IMG/VR virus record: IMGVR_UViG_3300006162_000034 | Span: 1-32,754 of that record | Reading direction: 5' to 3' (one strand) | Length of the DNA: 32,754 nt | Origin: a virus | Part shown: piece after piece, positions 1 to 7,967 of the stretch | Layout: every line of letters begins with the position of its first letter | How positions within the stretch are numbered: the stretch's first letter is position 1 | Program-made: the position numbers and the translations under genes | The notes under the pieces: model-generated | Database searches by the model: none | The model's input: only the letters and a program-made list of their open reading frames with translations | What the model was told of the DNA's origin: nothing

Positions 1-82
1 GCCCCAAAAACCCCAAGTTTGGATGGCGTAGAGCGCTGGAGGCCCGATGATCCACCCCCAGGTCCAAGTCCGTTTTAGCCAT
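1..82 (-). CDS. Partial small ORF running off the left edge
   Basis: An ATG preceded by AAGGA at about 8 nt opens a frame that stays open for 27 codons to the window edge. It reads MAKTDLDLGVDHRASSALRH and continues. It starts 3 nt after the stop of the 27-residue ORF upstream and continues the tail-gene series on the same strand. I do not recognise the family and most of the gene is outside the window. The good ribosome binding site and tight spacing are the only support. Confidence 0.45.
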   Translation of the reverse strand, partial: MAKTDLDLGVDHRASSALRHPNLGFLG

Positions 83-158
83 CGGCACATTCCTTCGCGT
101 CGGTGCCAAGCCCATACGGCAAGATCGGCAACATACTTGTCTGTTTGCGCATCGTCAT
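75..158 (-). CDS. 27-residue hypothetical peptide after the last tail fibre gene
   Basis: A short frame starts at an ATG with a very good Shine-Dalgarno sequence (GGAGGAGC directly upstream) 58 nt after the stop of the large fibre gene. The product, beginning MTMRKQTSMLPILPYGLG, is mildly hydrophobic in the middle and has no recognised domain. The stop is followed within 3 nt by the next start. The frame can be extended upstream to 272 with a non-ATG start, but that overlaps the fibre gene and has no ribosome binding site. Could be a real small phage protein or a chance ORF. Confidence 0.4.
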   Translation of the reverse strand: MTMRKQTSMLPILPYGLGTDAKECADG

Positions 159-216
159 GCTCCTCCATACCTTCCCCTCCGGCACGTTCCGCACCCCGAG
201 TGCATTGTCGAACGCT

Positions 217-2406
217 TTAGTAAGCAAGGCACTTCGCCACGAGCACGTCCGAAGCTGACCATGCGACAGCAAGCCCCGTGGTCTGACTGTAGTTCGTGAA
301 AGTGACCGTGGTTGTCGTGGACGCGCTTACCCGTGTCGCGTTCGGGCCGGGATGGGTCACATCGTTGATATCGCATCCCCAGCCATGCGGCGCGGCAGTG
401 GTGCCGAAAGAGATAACGCCAGAGGATGCGGTTCCGCCGGTTCCGACGTTAACGGTGAATATTGCCGACGACGTTCCGTTCGGGATCGACGGGCTAGTCC
501 CGAACCCACTTGAAACAGTTGGAGCGGTGGTGGTTCCGATGAGCGCGTTGCCGATGTTGAACCAGTTCGTGCTGTTCGACGCTGGGCAATCAACACCGCT
601 AGAGTATCCGATCAGGATGATCCCGGAGGCTGTCTGACAGGTGGCACTTCCCACGCTCGATCCAACAGCCGTTATACTGCTTCCTGATGTAACCGCTAAA
701 AGGGTGTTGTATCCAAGTCCAGTATCTGCCGTGCCGTTGCACCCATACAGGGATGATGCGCCGACACCAACGGAATAGGTGCATCCGCTGCCACCTGTGC
801 GCCCGGCTTGCGAACCCACCATCGTCGCGTTCCCGGCAGTCATGCTTAGACCAGCGGTGAACCCAACGTAGGTTTGGTTTGTCCCAGAGCCTGCGTTTAG
901 CCCCGCCGCCCCGCCAAAATACGTGCCTTGAGTGCCTGTGGCGTTCTGTGCGGTGGTGTAGCCAAACGCGGTCATGTAAGTCTGGTTTGTCCAAGACGCC
1001 CCAGCTTGCCGCCCGTAGGCTGAGTTTCCGTTCCCGTCGGCGGTCGCGTTACCTCCGGACTCGTAACCGGTAAACACATCGGAAGTTCCAGGCTTTCCAC
1101 CGCCGATGCTAATACCGTATGACGTGCTGGCAGAGTACGTATCCGTGTTGTTGTCGTTACCGATAAGGATCATGTATTGACCGGTTGAGAACGTCGTCTG
1201 CGCCACCTGTGGGCCGATAATGACGCTTCGAGATGCGCTGGTAACGCTGTTTCCTGACAACTCCCCTATGGATACCATATTATTGCCGGTAAATATGATT
1301 GAAGACAGAGCACCTAAAGCTCCATATCCGACGCACGTATTATTCGCGGCAGCACCCGATACGTTGCGCATACAGTCGGTGCCGTCAGCGGTGTTCCCGC
1401 TGCCAGTGGCCAACGTATAGCCGACATTACCGCTGCCGCCTGTTCCAAAGGCGTTAAACCCCGTGGCTGTGTTCTGACTGCCCGTGGCGCCACTGCCAGC
1501 ACGGCCGCCAAGAAAAGTATTTTCCGCCCCGATGATATTGGCCAACCCGGCCGCCTCGGTTCCGGTGCCTCCGGCGTAGTAGTTCCCGCCGCCGTACCCC
1601 AGGTAGGCCGAAGTCTGCGTTGGCGTGTAAGGCCCCCACGACAGATTGAACGCGGCTCCAGACCCGCTCCCGGTGGTGCTGGCTTGCGAAAGCGTCCCGG
1701 ATGGAGGCACCGAACACACGCCGGCGGTCTGCACAAAGAAATTCGTGACCGCCCCGGATGTCACCGCAGATACCGCGACTTTCGGCGCCGTGCTGCAGGT
1801 GCCCCCTGTGGTCGATAATGTAATCACATCGCCAACGGCGTTCCCAGTGCCACCCGCAACCGGCGCACCGGCCGAAGTCAGCAACGCTCCGTACGATGGC
1901 ACCCATCCCGCGATGCTTACCGCGCCCCCAGAGGAGATCGTCATCGCATCCGTTGTCCCACCGTTCACGACAAAGTGGATGGCGTTCGCCGTTGATGTCC
2001 CGATGGCGAGGTCATCCCCAGCGGCATATAGATACACATTCCCCGCACCGCCCAGCGCCCCGGTCCCGACGAACCCTGTGCTGTTCATCCCGAAATCGCC
2101 GTAATACGTCGTCGCCGTCGTATTGCCATTTCCGACGATGTAGTCCGCCGAGGCGGTCGCACCCGCATTAGTATTCAGCAACGTCCACTGGCAGTAGCTG
2201 TTCTGATTGCACACCATAACGCCAAAATTGTTGGTGTCGGTGTAGGGCAGCGCGCCGTAGTTGAAAGCGCCCGTGGTGGACGGAGCGGTGATTGATCCGG
2301 TGGCGGTGACGTATGGGTATGTCCCCGGCGCACCGGGAGAAATCTGCGCCCAAGCGTTGCTGACAGAAAGCCACGCAAGCGCGGCCAGAATGGCAAGAAA
2401 CCTCAC
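217..2406 (-). CDS. Large tail fibre or adhesin-like protein with Sec signal peptide
   Basis: The start is a GTG that overlaps the upstream stop as GTGA, giving 729 residues. Residues 1-20 form a textbook signal peptide: short basic n-region, hydrophobic stretch LAILAALAWLSVS, and cleavage motif AWA before Q21. The body is Gly/Ser/Thr/Asn rich. Its middle (about residues 280-630) carries repeats such as GSGNTADG, NNTCVGYGAL and NQTYVGFTAG, resembling the left-handed beta-roll repeats of trimeric adhesins and phage fibres. Around residue 190-260 is a different Gly-rich beta module. The C-terminus (TTTTVTFTNYSQTTG, ending ASDVLVAKCLAY) looks like a receptor or capping domain. It is the last large gene of the late block, where fibre genes usually lie. 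A cleavable signal on a virion protein is odd. It could instead be a secreted adhesin or lysogenic-conversion factor. Confidence 0.75.
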   Translation of the reverse strand: MRFLAILAALAWLSVSNAWAQISPGAPGTYPYVTATGSITAPSTTGAFNYGALPYTDTNNFGVMVCNQNSYCQWTLLNTNAGATASADYIVGNGNTTATTYYGDFGMNSTGFVGTGALGGAGNVYLYAAGDDLAIGTSTANAIHFVVNGGTTDAMTISSGGAVSIAGWVPSYGALLTSAGAPVAGGTGNAVGDVITLSTTGGTCSTAPKVAVSAVTSGAVTNFFVQTAGVCSVPPSGTLSQASTTGSGSGAAFNLSWGPYTPTQTSAYLGYGGGNYYAGGTGTEAAGLANIIGAENTFLGGRAGSGATGSQNTATGFNAFGTGGSGNVGYTLATGSGNTADGTDCMRNVSGAAANNTCVGYGALGALSSIIFTGNNMVSIGELSGNSVTSASRSVIIGPQVAQTTFSTGQYMILIGNDNNTDTYSASTSYGISIGGGKPGTSDVFTGYESGGNATADGNGNSAYGRQAGASWTNQTYMTAFGYTTAQNATGTQGTYFGGAAGLNAGSGTNQTYVGFTAGLSMTAGNATMVGSQAGRTGGSGCTYSVGVGASSLYGCNGTADTGLGYNTLLAVTSGSSITAVGSSVGSATCQTASGIILIGYSSGVDCPASNSTNWFNIGNALIGTTTAPTVSSGFGTSPSIPNGTSSAIFTVNVGTGGTASSGVISFGTTAAPHGWGCDINDVTHPGPNATRVSASTTTTVTFTNYSQTTGLAVAWSASDVLVAKCLAY

Positions 2407-3083
2407 GGCGCATACTCCACCATGTAAGTGGCGGAACCGGCTGGGCAATACAGCGCGATGGCGTCGGTGTGACAAAAAGTGCCATTGAGGAAATACGTCC
2501 CGCCGCTGCCGAACAGGTATGCCCCGGAACCGCTGTTTTTAGACGGGTCCGCACAACCGAAAGGATCGTTCGGGTCATTCGTTAAAACGATTTCCGGCGG
2601 GTTGGTATATCCAGAGCCACCTGACAAGATGGTGATGCTGGTTACGACACCGCTTGTCAGAACTGCCACGCCTTGGGCGGCTTGGTTGTATGTGGGAGTG
2701 TTTGTCCCGGAAATGACCGTGCCGGATGGCTGAGGCCAACGGTCAATTTGGCCGCGCCCATCCCAGTTTGATGCAGTGAGAGGCGCCAATAAATTACCGC
2801 TGCCGCTGCCGCCGCCCTTGAATTGAACAATTGGCGGCCTTGTAAAGCCGAACCCGCCGTTTAGTACGGCAATAGATGTAACCGCGCCATTGGTAATGGT
2901 GGCTGTAGCCCGTGCACACCCATGTTCAAGGTATATCGGGTTGGTGCCGATGTTTTGCACGCTCAAAAAAGCGCGCGACGTTCCTTCGGGGAGGATCAAT
3001 TTCGGCGACGTGTTGCCGATAGTGCCGTCCGCCCGATACGAACGATGTTGACCGGATTGCCCGCCTGAATTTGGGAGATACAT
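2403..3083 (-). CDS. Small tail or fibre protein with GxGYT-type beta repeats
   Basis: Start chosen at the ATG with AGGA 6 nt upstream (TAGGAATCGTC), giving MYLPNSGGQSGQH; the frame extends further upstream but overlaps the previous gene. The 226-residue product contains two copies of a Gly-rich module (NGGFGFTRPPIVQF and SGGSGYTNPPEIVL), each preceded by an alternating TSITIL-type strand. Similar modules occur in three other structural proteins here. The C-terminal third is cysteine-containing (FGCADP, GTFCHTD, LYCPAG). It lies between two fibre-like genes and is translationally coupled to the adhesin through GTGA. Likely a fibre, baseplate or decoration component; no enzymatic motif seen. 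Confidence 0.65.
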   Translation of the reverse strand: MYLPNSGGQSGQHRSYRADGTIGNTSPKLILPEGTSRAFLSVQNIGTNPIYLEHGCARATATITNGAVTSIAVLNGGFGFTRPPIVQFKGGGSGSGNLLAPLTASNWDGRGQIDRWPQPSGTVISGTNTPTYNQAAQGVAVLTSGVVTSITILSGGSGYTNPPEIVLTNDPNDPFGCADPSKNSGSGAYLFGSGGTYFLNGTFCHTDAIALYCPAGSATYMVEYAP

Positions 3084-3091
3084 GACGATTC

Positions 3092-3802
3092 CTAGTTGCC
3101 TATCGCCCACCAGCTAAACGCTGTCGAGCCGACTGCTGCGCCCGTGATCGAACTGCTTGTGATAAACGTCCCGGTGGTTTGGGTTTTCGCGCCATTCGAC
3201 ACGATCAGACCGTTGGCCGCGTTGAAATCAATCGTTGGATATGCCTGCCAGCATGCCGTTGGGAACTGGGTTGGCCACACCAAGGTGATGCCGCCGCTAC
3301 CGGTTGTGACCGACGACCCCCATTGCAGGAGAATGCCGCTCGGGAAGAACATTGACCCGTTGGCCGACGCCACATCCGCGAACTGGCTGAAATTCACGAC
3401 TTGACTGCCGGAGGTTCCGTTGGCAGCCACAAGCGCCCCGCCGACAGATGCCGCGCCGGCAATCGTGGTCCCGCCCGTGACGGACAGCGTGCCCGTAATA
3501 GTCTGATTGGCCGCCCCCAGTATGGGGCCGCTGCGCAGCCATCGGCCAACCGTGGCCCCGCTTGGGGCAACCACCGTAACGCCGCCGTCGTCCGTAGCGG
3601 TGGACGTGGCGTTCCAGTAAAATGACCCTTGAAGCCCATCGCTTGGAGCCGCCCCCCCAAGAAGCACGACCATCTGATTGGACACGCCGGTAAACGCCCG
3701 GAGGTTCGCGACGAGCGCGCCACCTTGAATGAACGTGTTCAACTGATCGTCGGAGATAACCCCAACGCCATTGGACGCCACATTGAGAGACGGGACGCTC
3801 AT
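3092..3802 (-). CDS. Tail fibre protein with gp53-like C-terminal domain
   Basis: The 236-residue product has a fibre-like organisation. The N-terminal part is an attachment-type region with FYWNATSTATDDGG and GRWLR, a pattern common where fibres begin. The middle is a repetitive stretch (TITGTLSVTGGTTIAGAASV) typical of trimeric shafts. The C-terminal domain from about residue 155 has GILLQWGSS, ITLVWPTQFPTACW and a final FSWWAIGN, matching the C-terminal domain seen in gp53-like fibre tips that bind host receptors. The start overlaps the previous stop (ATGA). Receptor recognition is inferred from family knowledge; the ligand is unknown. Confidence 0.75.
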   Translation of the reverse strand: MSVPSLNVASNGVGVISDDQLNTFIQGGALVANLRAFTGVSNQMVVLLGGAAPSDGLQGSFYWNATSTATDDGGVTVVAPSGATVGRWLRSGPILGAANQTITGTLSVTGGTTIAGAASVGGALVAANGTSGSQVVNFSQFADVASANGSMFFPSGILLQWGSSVTTGSGGITLVWPTQFPTACWQAYPTIDFNAANGLIVSNGAKTQTTGTFITSSSITGAAVGSTAFSWWAIGN

Positions 3803-4143
3803 GTGCCACCCCGGCGATGCACGATCACGTCAAGTGTGACAAACGGAACCACAGTCAGCAGACAAAAGGCGATCATCACCCCGAGGCGGAGCGGACTGGG
3901 GTCGCTTTCCGCCATGACAGCCAAAACGAAAGCGCCAGCCAAGGCCAAAAGTAGCAACACCCGAGACGCAAGCAACGCAGCGACCGCCGTCATGATCCCG
4001 ACCAAGGCACTTTCCGCTTTGGGCGCGGGCGGATGCGGCGCGGGTTCGACAGGTGCCGCCGGTTTAGCTCGCGGCAGGACCGCGACCACTCCCTCGCGTT
4101 CCACCGAGGGCGCTCTTTCTAAGCTTGCTGAACTCATCGTCAT
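3799..4143 (-). CDS. Small two-helix membrane protein, holin candidate
   Basis: 114 residues (112 from the second ATG). The N-terminus is charged and Pro/Ala rich (KPAAPVEPAPHPPAP). Two hydrophobic stretches follow, about residues 46-78 and 86-108, separated by a short ESDPSPLRLG turn, and the protein ends with a basic tail HRRGGT. This size and topology, within a phage late operon, fits a holin or spanin-type lysis protein, but no endolysin is visible nearby and no holin family is recognised with certainty. GGAAGG precedes the second ATG at good spacing. The first 80 nt overlap the end of the upstream gene in another frame. Confidence 0.6.
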   Translation of the reverse strand: MTMSSASLERAPSVEREGVVAVLPRAKPAAPVEPAPHPPAPKAESALVGIMTAVAALLASRVLLLLALAGAFVLAVMAESDPSPLRLGVMIAFCLLTVVPFVTLDVIVHRRGGT

Positions 4144-4363
4144 CGCCTTCCGGGTCGATCTTGTATTTGACCGCCACCCAATGAACTCCGGCCTGGAACA
4201 CTTTCAGCCGGTCCAAAAAGCCGATGTCTTCGCTGGATTGCGCTCTTTCGCAAGATTTCGCTTCGTCGCCGCCCGTTTTAACGCCTTGGCTTTCCGAAAG
4301 CAACATCTCAAAATAATCGTCTAACTTGTTGATTAAGCTGGAACCTTTTTTAGTATTGGTCAT
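4064..4363 (-). CDS. Small charged hypothetical protein
   Basis: 99 residues starting MTNTKKGSSLINKLDDYFEM. The start overlaps the previous stop as ATGA. The composition is hydrophilic with an acidic patch (DPEGDDDEF) and basic ends, and no membrane segment or known motif. The C-terminal 27 codons overlap the start of the membrane-protein gene in another frame. That tail (GGTRGSGRGPAAS) looks low in information, as if constrained by the other gene. Function not recognised; the position between ejection-type proteins and the holin candidate suggests a virion or lysis accessory. Confidence 0.6.
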   Translation of the reverse strand: MTNTKKGSSLINKLDDYFEMLLSESQGVKTGGDEAKSCERAQSSEDIGFLDRLKVFQAGVHWVAVKYKIDPEGDDDEFSKLRKSALGGTRGSGRGPAAS

Positions 4364-6216
4364 GGTGTGGTTTTTCCGGTGGGTAAATTTGTCACGGCGC
4401 CAGCAACACCAGGAAGCTGGGGCGGTCCAATGACCGGCATATCGACTGGCGGCTGATACAGCCGATTTTGGAAACGCGGACCCATCAGGTATCCTCTAAC
4501 GATAGGACGTGACACAGGCCCCAACATAACTTCCGGGTGGCCAGATGCCATACCCATCGCGGCGCCAAAAAAATCGAGATTGCTGTGAGTTTCCACCCCA
4601 CCAAACGCACTTGGCACTTGCGCCGCGCGAGGAAACGCCATGCCAAAATCCGAAATCTCTTTCAGCCCCCCGGTCAAAGGTCTGCCGCGCCGCGCTCTGC
4701 CTGCCAAACCAACCGCGCTCACATCGCCTGTCACGGGATTTGTGACGGCTTCCACATCGTAAGTTTTTGCCATGAGTCGGCGATCCTTGCGGAACTGCGC
4801 CACCATCGCGGGAAAATCGGACGACTGTTCGCGGGCCTCCGTCAACCGCTGAAGCCACATTTTTTCAGCCGCTTCGGCTTGTTCCAAGCGTCTCAATGTC
4901 TGAGGGAAAGCCGCTTGATATGCGGCTGCCGCGTCAATCATTGTCGGGTCGGCGTTGTTTTGAGCGGCAATGTCGCGAATTTGCTGTTGCTGTAAGGCAA
5001 CTTGCTTTTGCGCGGCTATCCGGTCCAACCCTGCTTTTTTGAATTGAGATTCAAAATAAGCCGGTGCATTCGACACTCTGCGATCAATCAAATCCTCGAT
5101 CAGATCGGCCGCCTGCCTTTGCGCCACTCCCAACGCATGGGCCGCATTATCGCCCGGCACGCGAAAATTTTGCGTTGCTTCAAGGCGTAATTGTCCAATT
5201 CGATCCAATGCCGCTTTGGTGGAAAATTCCCGTGCGGACAAAAGGTTTTGTTGCAGTTCTTCGATTTTCCCAAGGTCTTTGGTTTCACCGAAATATTTGT
5301 AGACCTCACTATCACGACCGGTCAGTCTGTTGACGCCAGAAAGATACGTTTGATCCGCCTCGATCATCGGTATTGCCGCTTCGATGGCGCCGCGAGACTT
5401 GCCCGCTTGCTCGCGCACCATCTCAATCTTGTCGGGCGTCAATTTGGTATTGGGCGGCAAGCCAAGATCGCGGGCCGCGATGCTGTTGGTCACATCCTGA
5501 TTGTGATCGGAAAACTCTTGCTCAATTTTGTATTTTCCACCCAACCCCTCGGCTTTGGCGATCAAGCCCGTAGGCGGCTTTTCCAACCCCATTTTAGGCG
5601 GAATAGCGTAGCCGGATTGGCGAGATGCGATAGCCTCAGTTTTGGCGCCGGTTCGCGCGACTTTGGCGTTCAGCTTTTCGGCCTCAGCCAATTTCAATGC
5701 CATGCCATACTCCATCGGCCCCGCTGCCGGGCCGGCGACTGGCCGTCCAAGGCCAAGGCTGGCTTCGCTCAAAGCTTGCGCTGGTGTTGGCGGGGGCCGT
5801 TCGCCAAGAGCGGATTGACCGCCCATGACAGCAGCGGTCAATGGCCCAGTGACGATATGACTATAAAGCTGTTCGACGCCGGGCGCGGACGCTGGGATAC
5901 CCAACGGGGCAACAACTTGATCGAAAGCGCGAACCGCCCAATCTAAAGGCGTTGTCTTGGCCAGCGTGCGGCCAAATTTATCAATCGCGCCAATTGTTTC
6001 GTCGGCTTTCGCAACTTGCGCCTTGCCCGCCGCCAATTGTTCGGCGCTGGGGGCGATGAAATCGCCTTTGTCCAAACGAGGTTCGTTGGCCGCCGCAACT
6101 GGCGGTGGCGAGGCCGGCGGGGGTTTGGCAGGCGGTTGAGCGGCCGGTGCCGCAAACGGATCAACAATGTCCCGTTTGCCTTGTGGGGGCGTTGCAAAAG
6201 GGTCAACGATGTCCAT
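4360..6216 (-). CDS. Large putative internal virion (ejection) protein
   Basis: 618 residues from the ATG; a GTG two codons upstream would give a GTGA overlap with the preceding stop and is an alternative start. The N-terminus holds a tandem DIVDPFA motif (residues 2-8 and 16-22) followed by a Pro/Ala linker to about residue 50. The rest is rich in Ala, Gln, Glu and Arg with long helical stretches, for example QRQAADLIEDLIDRR and KQVALQQQQIRDIAAQNN. No lytic transglycosylase or protease motif is evident. Three consecutive large helical genes downstream of the tail-hub gene are the usual place for internal core or ejection proteins of short-tailed phages. The function is inferred from position and composition only. 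Confidence 0.65.
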   Translation of the reverse strand: MDIVDPFATPPQGKRDIVDPFAAPAAQPPAKPPPASPPPVAAANEPRLDKGDFIAPSAEQLAAGKAQVAKADETIGAIDKFGRTLAKTTPLDWAVRAFDQVVAPLGIPASAPGVEQLYSHIVTGPLTAAVMGGQSALGERPPPTPAQALSEASLGLGRPVAGPAAGPMEYGMALKLAEAEKLNAKVARTGAKTEAIASRQSGYAIPPKMGLEKPPTGLIAKAEGLGGKYKIEQEFSDHNQDVTNSIAARDLGLPPNTKLTPDKIEMVREQAGKSRGAIEAAIPMIEADQTYLSGVNRLTGRDSEVYKYFGETKDLGKIEELQQNLLSAREFSTKAALDRIGQLRLEATQNFRVPGDNAAHALGVAQRQAADLIEDLIDRRVSNAPAYFESQFKKAGLDRIAAQKQVALQQQQIRDIAAQNNADPTMIDAAAAYQAAFPQTLRRLEQAEAAEKMWLQRLTEAREQSSDFPAMVAQFRKDRRLMAKTYDVEAVTNPVTGDVSAVGLAGRARRGRPLTGGLKEISDFGMAFPRAAQVPSAFGGVETHSNLDFFGAAMGMASGHPEVMLGPVSRPIVRGYLMGPRFQNRLYQPPVDMPVIGPPQLPGVAGAVTNLPTGKTTP

Positions 6217-6218
6217 CG

Positions 6219-7964
6219 TCACCCGCCATATTTCTGTTTGTAGTAGGCAGTCAGGTCAGCATCCGACACGCCGGGGTTGACGGCGCGGGCTTTTTCAAGG
6301 AACTGTTGAAGCGTCGGATGATCGCTGGCGGCTGGCCCAGTAGGGCGCTTCATTCGTTCACGAATGACCGCAATCTGATCGTCAATGGCTTTTTCTCTCC
6401 GCCCGGCATCGGCTTTCAAAAGCGGGATCAATCGTTCTAACTGAGCGGCCGAAATGCTTTCCGGGACAAAAGACTGAATTTCCTGCCGGGCGGCATCGGT
6501 CAGAACACCCGCGAGGTTCGGGTTGGCGATGATCCGGGCCATTTCGTTTGACCACAAATGAAGCTGCGCGTTAAACGCAGTCACGTCCGGGTCGCCATCA
6601 ACCGCGCGCCGCCCAGCCCTTATCCAACGCTCAACCACTGGAACGCCTGTTGTGTCTACGGCTTTGGCCAAATCCAAAAGGACATCGCCGTTGGCCAGTG
6701 CGGTATCAGCGAAAGACGCAATCGCCGTGCGCTGTTTAATAGCCTGCGTCAACGCTTGTTTGTCGGCTGCCTGCCCCGCACGAACGCCAACCAAATCGCC
6801 GCCGGCCATATCGTCTTTCGCCAACCGACGATCCAGCGCTTCTTGAAACGCTTGGCGGTCCGCATTCCCCGCAACGCCATAAGCGAACCGGGGAGGCGGT
6901 CCACCTTTGGCAACTTCGTCCGCCATACGGTCCAAGGTCTCGGGGCGATACGTTGTCGCGGTCGGGACGCCTTTGCTGCGCTTGATCGCCTCTTGAGCGA
7001 CTTGCCCATCCGTCCAGTCGGGGTGCTCTTTGCGAATGTCGGCCTCTATCGCCACGGCATGAGCCGCTGTTGAACCTGCCGGTGGCGCTTTCGCCGCCGG
7101 GGCCGGTTTCAGCGTTCCCGCTCCCAAAATTTCGTTGGCCATTTTTTGCGCAGCAGCAATTTTGTCGGGGTCTCCGGAGCGCAGGTCGAGAACGATCTGC
7201 CCGACACGAATGGCCTGACCATCTGCTACGGCGCGTTGTTCAGGCGTGGCTTTCCGGGCCGCCAAAGTGCTGATATTCCGCGCCGCCCATGATTCCAACC
7301 CGTCAGCCTGCTTCGTCGGATCGTCCGAATGCAAATTGATCGCTATGCCTTCAAGCGTGGTGTTCAGCTTTCTGGTTTCGGTCGCGAGACGGGTGTTTTG
7401 TTGTCCGTTGGCGTTCACGAACCTATGCGCACCGCCCATACCTTCGGTGTCAAGAACAGATGTTAGGGCGGCATTTTTGTAAGCGCGTGCCAGCGTCCGC
7501 AGTTCTGCCTCCCCGGCCCGCGCGTCTGTCGCGTATTTTTGCAGCGCGTTGCGGTAAGCTGTCTGCTCAAACTGAGCCATTTTCAAGCCGTTCTCGCTTT
7601 CCACTTTCCATGTGTCGTAAGCTTTCTTGGCGGCGGCTTCGTCGAGTTGGTGTGTCGAATTCAAAACAGTCCCGGCGGCTTGGATGGCGGCCGTGAGCGG
7701 GCGCCGCGTCAGTAAGGAACCAAAGACCGCCAGCCACATCGCAGGTTGTCCAAACGCCTGAAACACGTCCGTTGTGGCTTCCTGACTGGGCGGGGGGCGC
7801 ATCGCGGGCGGTTGTGCCGCCAATTCGTGGCGGGTCATGTCTTGCCTATCGGCCGCAAGACGGTCGCGCAAACCCGTCACTGCGCCCGCGACAAGTGGGT
7901 TGGCTGGACGTGCCGCTGGCCTTGGGGAAGGGGGCGGGGTTAGATCAATTTGGTCGTCCGCCAT
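6219..7964 (-). CDS. Large putative internal virion protein
   Basis: 581 residues. A Pro-rich N-terminus (LTPPPSPRPAARPANPL) is followed by a hydrophobic Gly/Ala-containing segment near residues 70-100 (QPAMWLAVFGSLLTRRPLTAAIQAAGTV is split around charged residues). A long helical, Ala/Lys/Gln-rich body follows, ending with a sequence suggestive of a C-terminal peptide-binding or core-assembly helix (NPGVSDADLTAYYKQKYGG). No enzymatic motif is recognised. It lies 3 nt from the preceding stop and overlaps or abuts the next start. The position between the Gly-rich 517-residue protein and the 618-residue protein supports an ejection or core role. Confidence 0.6.
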   Translation of the reverse strand: MADDQIDLTPPPSPRPAARPANPLVAGAVTGLRDRLAADRQDMTRHELAAQPPAMRPPPSQEATTDVFQAFGQPAMWLAVFGSLLTRRPLTAAIQAAGTVLNSTHQLDEAAAKKAYDTWKVESENGLKMAQFEQTAYRNALQKYATDARAGEAELRTLARAYKNAALTSVLDTEGMGGAHRFVNANGQQNTRLATETRKLNTTLEGIAINLHSDDPTKQADGLESWAARNISTLAARKATPEQRAVADGQAIRVGQIVLDLRSGDPDKIAAAQKMANEILGAGTLKPAPAAKAPPAGSTAAHAVAIEADIRKEHPDWTDGQVAQEAIKRSKGVPTATTYRPETLDRMADEVAKGGPPPRFAYGVAGNADRQAFQEALDRRLAKDDMAGGDLVGVRAGQAADKQALTQAIKQRTAIASFADTALANGDVLLDLAKAVDTTGVPVVERWIRAGRRAVDGDPDVTAFNAQLHLWSNEMARIIANPNLAGVLTDAARQEIQSFVPESISAAQLERLIPLLKADAGRREKAIDDQIAVIRERMKRPTGPAASDHPTLQQFLEKARAVNPGVSDADLTAYYKQKYGG

Positions 7965-7967
7965 GCG

